NCBI RefSeq assembly: GCF_025141175.1
Contig: NZ_CP081155.1
Coordinates: 897,001 to 961,000, forward strand
Source of the DNA: Jannaschia sp. M317
GTDB lineage: Bacteria > Pseudomonadota > Alphaproteobacteria > Rhodobacterales > Rhodobacteraceae
Direction of reading: 5' to 3'
Length of the DNA: 64,000 bases
Below, piece after piece: positions 1-6,478 of the stretch (within the stretch, counting starts at the first letter, position 1; each line of letters begins with the position of its first letter). The notes under the pieces were generated by a model, which saw nothing but the letters and a program-made list of their open reading frames with translations, was not told the origin of the DNA and searched no databases. The position numbers and the translations under genes are program-made.

Positions 1-429
1 GACTTCATCGCCAAGGGCAATGTCATGGACATGGCCGTCGGTATCATTATCGGTGCTGCTTTCACCGCGATCGTGACATCGCTGGTGGGCGATATCATCA
101 ATCCGATCATCGCGCTGTTCACCGGCGGCGTTGATTTTTCGGGCTGGTTCTATGAACTCGATTTCGACGGTGACACGAACTACGCCTCGCTCGATGCGGC
201 GTCCGAGGCGGGCGTGCCGGTCTTTGCCATCGGCAAGTTCATCATGTCCGTGATCAATTTCCTGATCATTGCCTGGGTCGTCTTCTTGCTGGTCAAGATG
301 GTCAACCGCGTAAAGGCCGCCGCCGAAAAGCCCGACGAAGTCGCCCCCGAGGTGCCCACCGGCCCGTCCGAGCTGGACGTCCTGCTGGAGATCCGCGACA
401 GCCTGAAGGCGCAACGCCCCGACGCCTGA
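1..429 (+). CDS. mscL: Large-conductance mechanosensitive channel MscL (5' end cut off by the window)
   Basis: Inner-membrane channel that opens under hypo-osmotic stress to release solutes. The reading frame is already open at base 1 ([14 protein letters not shown]), so the true start lies upstream and 142 residues are visible. The family pattern is clear: a first membrane helix with the glycine-rich [13 protein letters not shown] pore segment, a short periplasmic loop, a second helix (about residues 79-97) and a charged cytoplasmic C-terminal helix that ends [13 protein letters not shown]. Only a few N-terminal residues are missing relative to the usual 135-150 aa. The gene converges on alanine dehydrogenase and shares a bidirectional terminator with it. 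Identification is firm. Confidence 0.95.
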   Translation, partial: DFIAKGNVMDMAVGIIIGAAFTAIVTSLVGDIINPIIALFTGGVDFSGWFYELDFDGDTNYASLDAASEAGVPVFAIGKFIMSVINFLIIAWVVFLLVKMVNRVKAAAEKPDEVAPEVPTGPSELDVLLEIRDSLKAQRPDA

Positions 430-441
430 GCCGAAACGAAA

Positions 442-472
442 AAGGGCCCGCGTGCCGTACACGCGGGCCCTT
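442..472. terminator. Bidirectional intrinsic terminator between mscL and ald
   Basis: A perfect 13-bp stem (442-454 pairing with 460-472) closes a 5-base loop. On the minus strand the stem is followed by a T-rich stretch (the complement of the A-run at 436-443), so it suits termination of ald. It lies 12 bases after the mscL stop and can also serve the plus strand. Confidence 0.85.
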
Positions 473-490
473 CGCCAAACCTGACGGGGA

Positions 491-1612
491 TCAGGCGGCG
501 TCGAGGACCTTCATGGGATCGACGGAGTCCATCCCAAGTGCCTCGCCGACGGCTGCGTAGGTCAGCTGACCGGCGTGCACATTCAGGCCCGCGCGCAGGT
601 GCGGGTCGGCCAGGCAGGCGGCGCGCCAGCCCTTGTCGGCCAGCGCCAGCATGAAGGGCAGCGTCGCGTTGCCCAGAGCGATGGTCGAAGTCCGCGCCAC
701 GGCACCCGGCATGTTGGCCACGCAATAGTGCATGATGCCGTCCACGTCGTAGATCGGATCCTGGTGGGTGGTGGCCTTCGACGTCTCGAAGCAGCCGCCC
801 TGGTCGATGGCGACGTCGACGATGGCGGCACCCGGCTTCATGTGGGACAGTTGCGCGCGGCTGACCAGCTTGGGCGCGGCGGCACCCGGGATCAGGACGG
901 CACCGATGACCATATCGGCCTTCACTACCATCTCGGCGGTGTTGCTGGCCGAGGCATAGCGCGTCTGAAAGACAGAGCCGAAGGCATCGTCGAGATAGCG
1001 AAGACGCGGCAGCGAGCGGTCCAGAACGGTGACGCTGGCGCCCATGCCGGCGGCGATGCGCGCCGCGTGGGTGCCGACGACGCCGCCACCGATCACGACC
1101 ACCTCGGCGGGGGCCACGCCGGGCACGCCGCCCAGCAGGACACCGCGGCCGCCATTGGCCTTTTGCAGGGTATAGGCCCCGACCTGCGGTGCCAGGCGGC
1201 CCGCGACTTCGGACATCGGTGCCAGCAGCGGCAGGCCGCCCATGCGGTCGGTCACGGTCTCATAGGCGATGCAGGTCGCGCCCGAGGCGATCAGGTCCTT
1301 CGTCTGCTCCGGGTCGGGGGCCAGGTGCAGGTAGGTGAACAGCAGCTGACCTTCGCGCAGCATGGCGCGCTCGACGGCCTGGGGCTCCTTCACCTTCACG
1401 ATCATGTCGGCCTTGGCAAAGACCTCCTCGGCGGTGTCGACCAGCTGGGCACCATAGGCCTCGTACTCCTCGTCCGAGAAGCCGGAGCCGACGCCCGCGC
1501 CGCGTTCGATGATGACCTGGTGGCCGTGGCCGATGGCCTCCATCGCGGCCGCTGGGGTCACGCCCACGCGGAATTCCTGGGGTTTGATTTCTTTGGGGCA
1601 GCCGATGAGCAT
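491..1612 (-). CDS. ald: Alanine dehydrogenase
   Basis: Catalyses NAD-dependent reversible oxidative deamination of L-alanine to pyruvate and ammonium in the cytoplasm. The start is taken at [17 protein letters not shown], which matches the usual MKIGVPKEIK opening and gives 373 aa, the normal length. An AGGGAGA ribosome site lies about 8 bases upstream. A longer reading frame adds 29 unlikely residues. Visible features are the N-terminal substrate domain, the [20 protein letters not shown]ossmann loop near residue 170, and the conserved C-terminal block. It is divergent from an Lrp/AsnC regulator, a common arrangement for alanine-responsive control, with an inverted repeat in the shared promoter region. 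Confidence 0.97.
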   Translation of the reverse strand: MLIGCPKEIKPQEFRVGVTPAAAMEAIGHGHQVIIERGAGVGSGFSDEEYEAYGAQLVDTAEEVFAKADMIVKVKEPQAVERAMLREGQLLFTYLHLAPDPEQTKDLIASGATCIAYETVTDRMGGLPLLAPMSEVAGRLAPQVGAYTLQKANGGRGVLLGGVPGVAPAEVVVIGGGVVGTHAARIAAGMGASVTVLDRSLPRLRYLDDAFGSVFQTRYASASNTAEMVVKADMVIGAVLIPGAAAPKLVSRAQLSHMKPGAAIVDVAIDQGGCFETSKATTHQDPIYDVDGIMHYCVANMPGAVARTSTIALGNATLPFMLALADKGWRAACLADPHLRAGLNVHAGQLTYAAVGEALGMDSVDPMKVLDAA

Positions 1613-1700
1613 TGGAGGGTCTCCCTGTTGAGCTTTGGGCGGAACATAGGGGCGCCTTGGCACAAAGACTTTGCCAATTCTGTTGCCGACCACGATCAAT

Positions 1701-1748
1701 GCGCGTTAATTTCGCGCCATATTATCATTCTACGGGAAATTAGTGCGC
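1701..1748. promoter_or_regulatory. Imperfect inverted repeat, probable Lrp/AsnC operator between ald and its regulator
   Basis: Arms 1701-1715 and 1734-1748 match at 12 of 15 positions as an inverted repeat around an AT-rich 18-base centre. The right arm runs to 2 bases before the regulator start codon. AT-rich dyads in a divergent ald-regulator promoter fit Lrp-family binding sites. The operator role is inferred from position and symmetry. Confidence 0.5.
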
Positions 1749-1749
1749 A

Positions 1750-2211
1750 ATGCAGGACTACGACGAGACTGACAGGCGACTGCTGCGATTCGTCCAGCGT
1801 GACGCAAGCCTGTCTGCCGCGCAGCTGTCGGAGCGGGTGAACCTGTCGCCGTCCGCCTGCCACCGGCGGTTGCAGCGGTTGCAGACGGCTGGCGTGATTA
1901 CCGGCCATGTCGCCTTGCTGGACCCGCGCCGGGTCGGGCGGCCCACGACGGTGTTCGTGGAAATCAGCCTGTCGACCCAGGCGGACGAAGTGCTCGATGC
2001 CTTTGAAGCCGCCGTTGCGCGCATTCCCGACGTGCTGGAATGTCACCTGATGACCGGGGCCTACGATTACCTGCTGAAGGTCGTGGCCCGCGACTCCGAG
2101 GATTTCGCCCAGATCCACCGCCGCCATCTGGCGCGCCTGCCCGGCGTGTCCAAGATGCAGTCGTCGTTTGCGCTCAAGACGGTGTGCAAGACGACGGCCC
2201 TGCCGGTCTGA
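1750..2211 (+). CDS. Lrp/AsnC family transcriptional regulator (AldR-like)
   Basis: Amino-acid-responsive DNA-binding regulator of 153 aa, the usual family size. An N-terminal winged helix-turn-helix (about residues 5-60, with LSAAQLSERVNLSPSACHRR as the HTH) is followed by the RAM/AsnC ligand-binding beta-alpha-beta domain (about 65-145), including the GAYDYLLKVVARD strand. It is divergent from alanine dehydrogenase and is probably its activator, responding to alanine. The AzlCD exporter genes converge on it from the other side and could be under the same control. The specific ligand is inferred from the neighbour. Confidence 0.92.
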   Translation: MQDYDETDRRLLRFVQRDASLSAAQLSERVNLSPSACHRRLQRLQTAGVITGHVALLDPRRVGRPTTVFVEISLSTQADEVLDAFEAAVARIPDVLECHLMTGAYDYLLKVVARDSEDFAQIHRRHLARLPGVSKMQSSFALKTVCKTTALPV

Positions 2212-2212
2212 A

Positions 2213-2533
2213 TTAGGTCAGTATCTGACCCAAAGCAAACAGGCTGGCCCCCGCCAGAACGCCCTGCACCATGCTGCCACGCCAATAGGCCACACCCAAA
2301 GCCGCCGCGCCTGCGACCAGACGCACCGGGTCCGGCGTGCCACCCGTCGCCGCGGGCCAGACCAGCAGGGGCGCGACCAGCCCCGGCAGGATCGCAACCG
2401 CCGTATAGCGCAGGTGCCGCAGCACCCAGGCCGGCAGGGGGCGATCACCGATCAGCCCGATGAACAGGAAGCGCGTCAGATAGGTGCCCAGACCCATCAC
2501 GGCGATGATGCCCCAGATATAGCTGTCGCTCAT
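2213..2533 (-). CDS. azlD: AzlD family small subunit of a branched-chain amino acid exporter
   Basis: A hydrophobic 106-aa protein with about four predicted membrane helices (GIIAVMGLGTYLTRFLFIGL near the N-terminus). It carries the conserved R-F-L-F region and the LRYTAVAILPGLVAPLL segment typical of AzlD. With AzlC it forms a two-component exporter for branched-chain amino acids and some analogues. Its start overlaps the azlC stop by 4 bases (ATGA), so the two are translationally coupled. It ends 1 base past the stop of the convergent Lrp-type regulator. Confidence 0.88.
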   Translation of the reverse strand: MSDSYIWGIIAVMGLGTYLTRFLFIGLIGDRPLPAWVLRHLRYTAVAILPGLVAPLLVWPAATGGTPDPVRLVAGAAALGVAYWRGSMVQGVLAGASLFALGQILT

Positions 2534-3213
2534 GCCCGCCGCTCCATTTCTGCGCCCGCCGCCATGGCCAGCAGTGCCGCGAAAATCAGGCCCAGGTTCC
2601 AGGGCACCCAGGCCAGCGCCAGCGCGGCGGTCACCGACACCAGCGCCGCGACCACATGCGCCCGCGTCCGCAGCATCGGCCCGACCAGCGCCAGAAACGC
2701 CAGCGGCAATGCGAAGTCGAGCGACCAGCTCTCGGGCACCTGCGCACCCAACAGCGCCCCTATCAGGGTCGAGCCGACCCAGGCCGGAAACACCGGCAGC
2801 GCGGTACCCGCAAAGAACGCCACCTTGTCGCGCAGCGACCAGGCCGGGTTGTCGTCATAGGCGGATTGGCTCAGCGCATAGGTCTGATCGACCAGCAGAT
2901 AGGCGATGATGACCCGCTGCCAGGCGGGGGCCGGGCCCAGGTGCGGGGCCAGGCTGGCGGAATACATCACCATCCGAAGGTTCACAGCCAGGGCCGACAG
3001 GATCACGATGGCGGCGGGGACGTCATCCACCATCAGTTGAATCGCGGTAAATTGCGACGCCCCCGCGATGACCAGCGAGGTAAAGGCCATCACCTGCGTC
3101 AGGGTCAGCCCGGCCTCGGTCGCCAGGACGCCGAACAATGCGCCGAAAGGCACCAGGATGACGACGAAGGGAAACCCCTTCGCCATACCTTCCCGGAACG
3201 GGGAACTCACCAT
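2530..3213 (-). CDS. azlC: AzlC family large subunit of a branched-chain amino acid exporter
   Basis: An inner-membrane protein of 227 aa with several helices and the family motif region GFPFVVILVPFGALFGVLAT, then the SLVIAGASQFTAIQLM segment. The start at 3213 (MVSSPFREGMAKG) has a GAGG ribosome site 9 bases upstream; an in-frame ATG 9 bases earlier lies too close to that site. It works with AzlD in amino-acid export. The promoter region is shared with the divergent fdhD. Substrate specificity cannot be read from the sequence. Confidence 0.9.
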   Translation of the reverse strand: MVSSPFREGMAKGFPFVVILVPFGALFGVLATEAGLTLTQVMAFTSLVIAGASQFTAIQLMVDDVPAAIVILSALAVNLRMVMYSASLAPHLGPAPAWQRVIIAYLLVDQTYALSQSAYDDNPAWSLRDKVAFFAGTALPVFPAWVGSTLIGALLGAQVPESWSLDFALPLAFLALVGPMLRTRAHVVAALVSVTAALALAWVPWNLGLIFAALLAMAAGAEMERRA

Positions 3214-3275
3214 TGCTTGCATCCTCTTCGCCCGGCGGACACTCTGCCGATAGCCCCAAGGTTCGCAGGCCTCAA

Positions 3276-4100
3276 GTGTCCGTCCAGATCCCACCCACAC
3301 TGCGGGTCGTCCCCGACCCCGCCGACCCCCGCCTGACCCGCGCCGTGACCGGGCGCGATCAGACCGGTGCGGCCGTCGATCTGCGCGTGGTGGAGGAGCG
3401 GCCGCTGACGATCTATCTCAACAGCCGCGAAATCGTGACGGCCATGACCATCGGCGATCATCCCGAATGGCTGGCGCTGGGATTTCTGGGCAATCAGGGG
3501 ATGCTGCGGGCGTCGGACGTCGTGACCGGCGTGGACTACGACGATGAATTGCAGGTCGTCGTCGTCCGCACCGAGGTCGAGACGGACCACGAGGCCAAGC
3601 TGGCCCGCGCCACCCGCACCTCCGGCTGTGCCGTCGGCACGGTCTTCGGCGACATGATGGAGGGGTTGGAGAATCTGACCCTGCCCGACACGCCGCTGCG
3701 CGTCTCGGATCTGCGTGCGCTCAGTCATGCCATCAATCGCACGCCGTCGCTTTACCTGCAGGCGGGGGCGATCCACGGCACCTGCCTGTGTGCAGGCCCC
3801 GACCCGCTTGCCTATTTCGAAGACGTCGGCCGTCACAACGCGGTGGACAAGCTGGCCGGCTGGATGCGGGCCGAAGGCGTCACGGCAGCGGACAAGACGC
3901 TTTATACGACCGGGCGGCTGACCTCCGAGATGGTGATCAAATGCGCCTTGATGGGCATCCCGGCGCTGGTCTCCCGGTCCGGGTTCACGGCCTGGGGCGT
4001 GGAAATCGCACAGCAGGTCGGTCTGACGGTGATCGGACGGATGAAGGGCGACCGGTTCCTGTGCCTGAGCGGAGAGGAGCGCGTGGTTTGGGACGTGTGA
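3276..4100 (+). CDS. fdhD: Formate dehydrogenase accessory sulfurtransferase FdhD
   Basis: Transfers sulfur from IscS to the molybdenum cofactor before it is inserted into formate dehydrogenase. The GTG start at 3276 gives 274 aa, a usual length; a TTG at 3213 would add 21 residues lying opposite azlC. The hallmark EDVGRHNAVDKLAGW motif, the TTGRLTSEM block and the SGFTAWGVEIAQQ region are present. The active-site loop reads RTSGCAVGT with one Cys (residue 118), where the E. coli protein has a CxxC pair. It heads an overlapping operon that continues through mobA, mobB and moeA. Confidence 0.94.
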   Translation: MSVQIPPTLRVVPDPADPRLTRAVTGRDQTGAAVDLRVVEERPLTIYLNSREIVTAMTIGDHPEWLALGFLGNQGMLRASDVVTGVDYDDELQVVVVRTEVETDHEAKLARATRTSGCAVGTVFGDMMEGLENLTLPDTPLRVSDLRALSHAINRTPSLYLQAGAIHGTCLCAGPDPLAYFEDVGRHNAVDKLAGWMRAEGVTAADKTLYTTGRLTSEMVIKCALMGIPALVSRSGFTAWGVEIAQQVGLTVIGRMKGDRFLCLSGEERVVWDV

Positions 4101-4681
4101 TGCCCTGGGTGGTGCCACTGCTGGCGGCCTTCGTCGGCGGGATCGCGGTGCTTGCCGCGACGCTCTGGCTGGATGGGCGGGCGGCCATCCGGGACCAAAG
4201 GGCAGACCAGCGCGCCACGCTCGGCGATCTGATGGTGGCCGTTGCCACGGCGCGCGGTGCCTTGGCCGTCGCCAACAGCACTCAGGAAAACGGCGCGCGC
4301 ATGCAGGCCGTCTCCTCCGCCCGGCAGGAACGTCGCGCGCTGACCGGAATCATGGCGGTGGCCGAGACACGCCTGCGGCGCGACCTGCGCGCGGCTGGCA
4401 AGGCGGAAGGCACCCGGATCGCACTGGACGTCCTGCCAGAGGTAATCTGGCCTGCGCTGGATCAATTGCACCGCTGCGCGCTGCTCGGCCGTGATCGTCT
4501 GCGCCGACCAGAAGGCGGCTGTCTGACCCCTGAAATCATCGCCACGTCGCTGCGGGCCTGCGAAGCGGCGGTGCTGACCGCGATGGATGCGACCCTCGCG
4601 GCCCCCGCGACCGCAGGGGTCCGTCACGACGAAACCCGCGCCACCTGCCTCGGCCTGCCGGGCCTGCCGGTGGCACCGTGA
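4100..4681 (+). CDS. Membrane-anchored protein of unknown function, first of two tandem paralogs
   Basis: Not recognised. It is 193 aa, starting with a single N-terminal membrane helix (about residues 4-24), followed by WLDGRAAIRDQRADQRAT and a largely helical Arg/Ala-rich soluble part with several Cys residues in the C-terminal half. The start codon overlaps the fdhD stop (TGATG) and the stop overlaps the next start (GTGA), so it is embedded in the Moco operon. The stretch after the helix resembles that of the next gene: both have AT-WLD-RAA-RD, then a spaced Arg-Thr and AR-A-A. A link to molybdoenzyme maturation is suggested only by location. Confidence 0.75.
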   Translation: MPWVVPLLAAFVGGIAVLAATLWLDGRAAIRDQRADQRATLGDLMVAVATARGALAVANSTQENGARMQAVSSARQERRALTGIMAVAETRLRRDLRAAGKAEGTRIALDVLPEVIWPALDQLHRCALLGRDRLRRPEGGCLTPEIIATSLRACEAAVLTAMDATLAAPATAGVRHDETRATCLGLPGLPVAP

Positions 4682-5409
4682 CGAAAGATCGCGATTGGTT
4701 GGCGCGATTTATCGCGCATCCTGCGATCGTCGCAATGCTCTCTGCGGCTCTGGCCTTGGGCGCGACCTGGTGGCTGGACCACCGGGCCGCGGAGCGGGAT
4801 GACAGCGCCGCCATGCGTCGCACGGTCGAGGTGTTGATCGACAAAGCGTCCGCAGCTCGTATTGCCGCAGCGATGGTCATCGATGACGCGACCTCTGCCG
4901 GTCTTGTCCTGGATCAGGAGAGTCGGATGCAGAATCGTCAGTTCCTGCTCACGCAGTTTTCTGTCGCCCAAGCCGATCTGGAAAGAACGCTTCCCGCAGC
5001 TCTCCTTAGACTTCTTGAGTACTTTCCGAAGCATGAGGAGAGCATCTTCAAGCTTTTCCTCGGCCTCGACCAAGATTCCACCAGATTGTTCGCCTGTGCC
5101 AATGAAATCGGATATCTGGACCACTTTGCCGACAACGATGCAATTTTTGATATTACCGATGGCTGCGGTCTTGATACCCTACCAAACAGCGTTGGCAGCA
5201 AGACGGACTTCCTGCAGTTTGCCGGAAAATATGGCTTGGAGGCCCGGGCCATGCGGTGTGAGATTGCTGTGCTGAAACTGCTGGATAGTGCGATTGACGA
5301 TCCTTCCGTTCTTTCGGATCGGCTGGATGAATCCCTGCTTGACTGTGGGATAAGTTGGCAGGGCGACTCCCCGGTCCGATTGGTGGACGACTTGGGGGCA
5401 AAGCAATGA
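4678..5409 (+). CDS. Membrane-anchored protein of unknown function, second paralog
   Basis: Not recognised; 243 aa with a GTG start overlapping the previous stop. An N-terminal helix (about residues 13-30, AIVAMLSAALALGATWWLD) is followed by HRAAERDDSAAMRRT, which repeats the layout of the upstream paralog. The C-terminal 150 residues differ from it and are rich in Leu, Asp and Phe. Base composition from about 4900 to 5400 is visibly lower in GC than the flanking genes. The stop overlaps the mobA start (ATGA), so it is translated as part of the Moco operon. The predicted topology is a short cytoplasmic tail, one helix and a large soluble domain. Confidence 0.72.
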   Translation: MTKDRDWLARFIAHPAIVAMLSAALALGATWWLDHRAAERDDSAAMRRTVEVLIDKASAARIAAAMVIDDATSAGLVLDQESRMQNRQFLLTQFSVAQADLERTLPAALLRLLEYFPKHEESIFKLFLGLDQDSTRLFACANEIGYLDHFADNDAIFDITDGCGLDTLPNSVGSKTDFLQFAGKYGLEARAMRCEIAVLKLLDSAIDDPSVLSDRLDESLLDCGISWQGDSPVRLVDDLGAKQ

Positions 5410-6005
5410 TCCAACCACACGGCGTCATTCTTGCCGGGGGGCGCGCGACCCGTTTGGGCGGCGGTGACAAGGGGCGGCTGGCGGTCGGCGGGCGCCCACT
5501 AATTGCGCGCGTTCTGGACCGGTTGGGGCCGCAGGTGGACCGGGTGGCGTTGAATGCGAATGGTGAGGTGGGGCGCTGGGCCGATCTGGGCCTGCCGGTC
5601 TTGCCCGACAGCATCCCAGGCCATCCCGGACCGCTTGCGGGCGTTCTGGCCGGGCTGGACTGGGCGGCAGAAACCGGCTGTCCGCATATCGTCACTGCCG
5701 CCGCTGACACGCCCTTTCTGCCACCCGATCTTGTGCCACGCCTGTTGCTGGCCGCTGGCCCGTCCGGCCTGGCCCTCGCCGCCACGCAAGAGGGCACGAG
5801 AACCTGGCCGCAGCCGACCTTTGGCCTCTGGCCCGTGGCCCTGCGCGATGACCTGCGGGCAGCCATCGCGGCCGGCACGCGCAAGGTCCTGCACTGGACC
5901 GATCGCCATGACGCCGGGCTGGCCGTCTTTGCGACCGAACCGCTCGACCCGTTCTTCAACGTCAACACGCCCGAGGACCTGGCAGCGGCGGAGCGTCTGA
6001 CATGA
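5406..6005 (+). CDS. mobA: Molybdenum cofactor guanylyltransferase MobA
   Basis: Adds GMP from GTP to Mo-molybdopterin to make the MGD form used by DMSO-reductase-family enzymes such as formate dehydrogenase. It is 199 aa with the nucleotidyltransferase signature LAGGRATRLGGGDKG at residues 8-22, the AADTPFLPPDL metal-binding region and a C-terminal FFNVNTPEDL motif. The start at 5406 overlaps the preceding stop; a longer frame beginning at 5355 lacks support. It overlaps mobB by 4 bases. Confidence 0.95.
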   Translation: MIQPHGVILAGGRATRLGGGDKGRLAVGGRPLIARVLDRLGPQVDRVALNANGEVGRWADLGLPVLPDSIPGHPGPLAGVLAGLDWAAETGCPHIVTAAADTPFLPPDLVPRLLLAAGPSGLALAATQEGTRTWPQPTFGLWPVALRDDLRAAIAAGTRKVLHWTDRHDAGLAVFATEPLDPFFNVNTPEDLAAAERLT

Positions 6006-6478
6006 AACTGATCGGCATTGTCGGGCGCAAGAACGGTGGCAAGACCACCCTGACGGAGCGGCTGGTGACCCATTTGACCGCGCAGGGCCTGCGCGTTTCG
6101 ACGCTGAAGCGGAGCCACCACAGGCTCGACCTCGACAGGCCGGGCACCGACAGCCACCGGCACCGGGTCGCGGGGGCACGGCAGGTGATGCTGGTCACCG
6201 ATGCGCGCCTGACGATGATGGAGGAACTGCCCGCTCCCGCCGCTCTGGACAGCTTGCTTGCGCGGCTGGCCCCCTGCGACGTCGTTCTGGCCGAGGGTTG
6301 GAAATCCGGCACCCATTTCCGGATCGAAGCCTGGCGGAGCGCCTGCGCCGCGCCGCCCCTGTGCAGGGACGATCCGGGAATCGCCGCGCTGGCGTCGGAT
6401 ATCCCGCTTGACGCGGACCGGCCCCATTTCGATCTGAACGATATCGCGGCCATAGCGGAGTTTGCATGTTCGACCTGA
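6002..6478 (+). CDS. mobB: Molybdopterin-guanine dinucleotide biosynthesis adaptor MobB
   Basis: A P-loop GTP-binding protein that assists MobA in MGD synthesis. It is 158 aa, opening with IGIVGRKNGGKTTLTERL, which carries the Walker A motif. The HHRLDLDRPGTDSHRHRVAGA block is typical of MobB, and VVLAEGWKSGTHFRIE marks the Walker B side. Start and stop both overlap the neighbouring genes (4 bases with mobA, 13 with moeA). Confidence 0.94.
   Translation: MKLIGIVGRKNGGKTTLTERLVTHLTAQGLRVSTLKRSHHRLDLDRPGTDSHRHRVAGARQVMLVTDARLTMMEELPAPAALDSLLARLAPCDVVLAEGWKSGTHFRIEAWRSACAAPPLCRDDPGIAALASDIPLDADRPHFDLNDIAAIAEFACST

Noticed and set aside
3788..4099. Upstream extension of the first membrane-anchored unknown into fdhD
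   Set aside because: The open frame continues into fdhD in another phase, but that part is Arg/Gly-rich shadow sequence. The ATG at 4100 overlapping the fdhD stop is the natural start.
4678..5409. Prophage or mobile origin for the lower-GC second paralog
   Set aside because: The gene is coupled by overlaps on both sides and has a paralog next to it. There is no integrase or repeat, so operon evolution is more likely than a mobile insertion.
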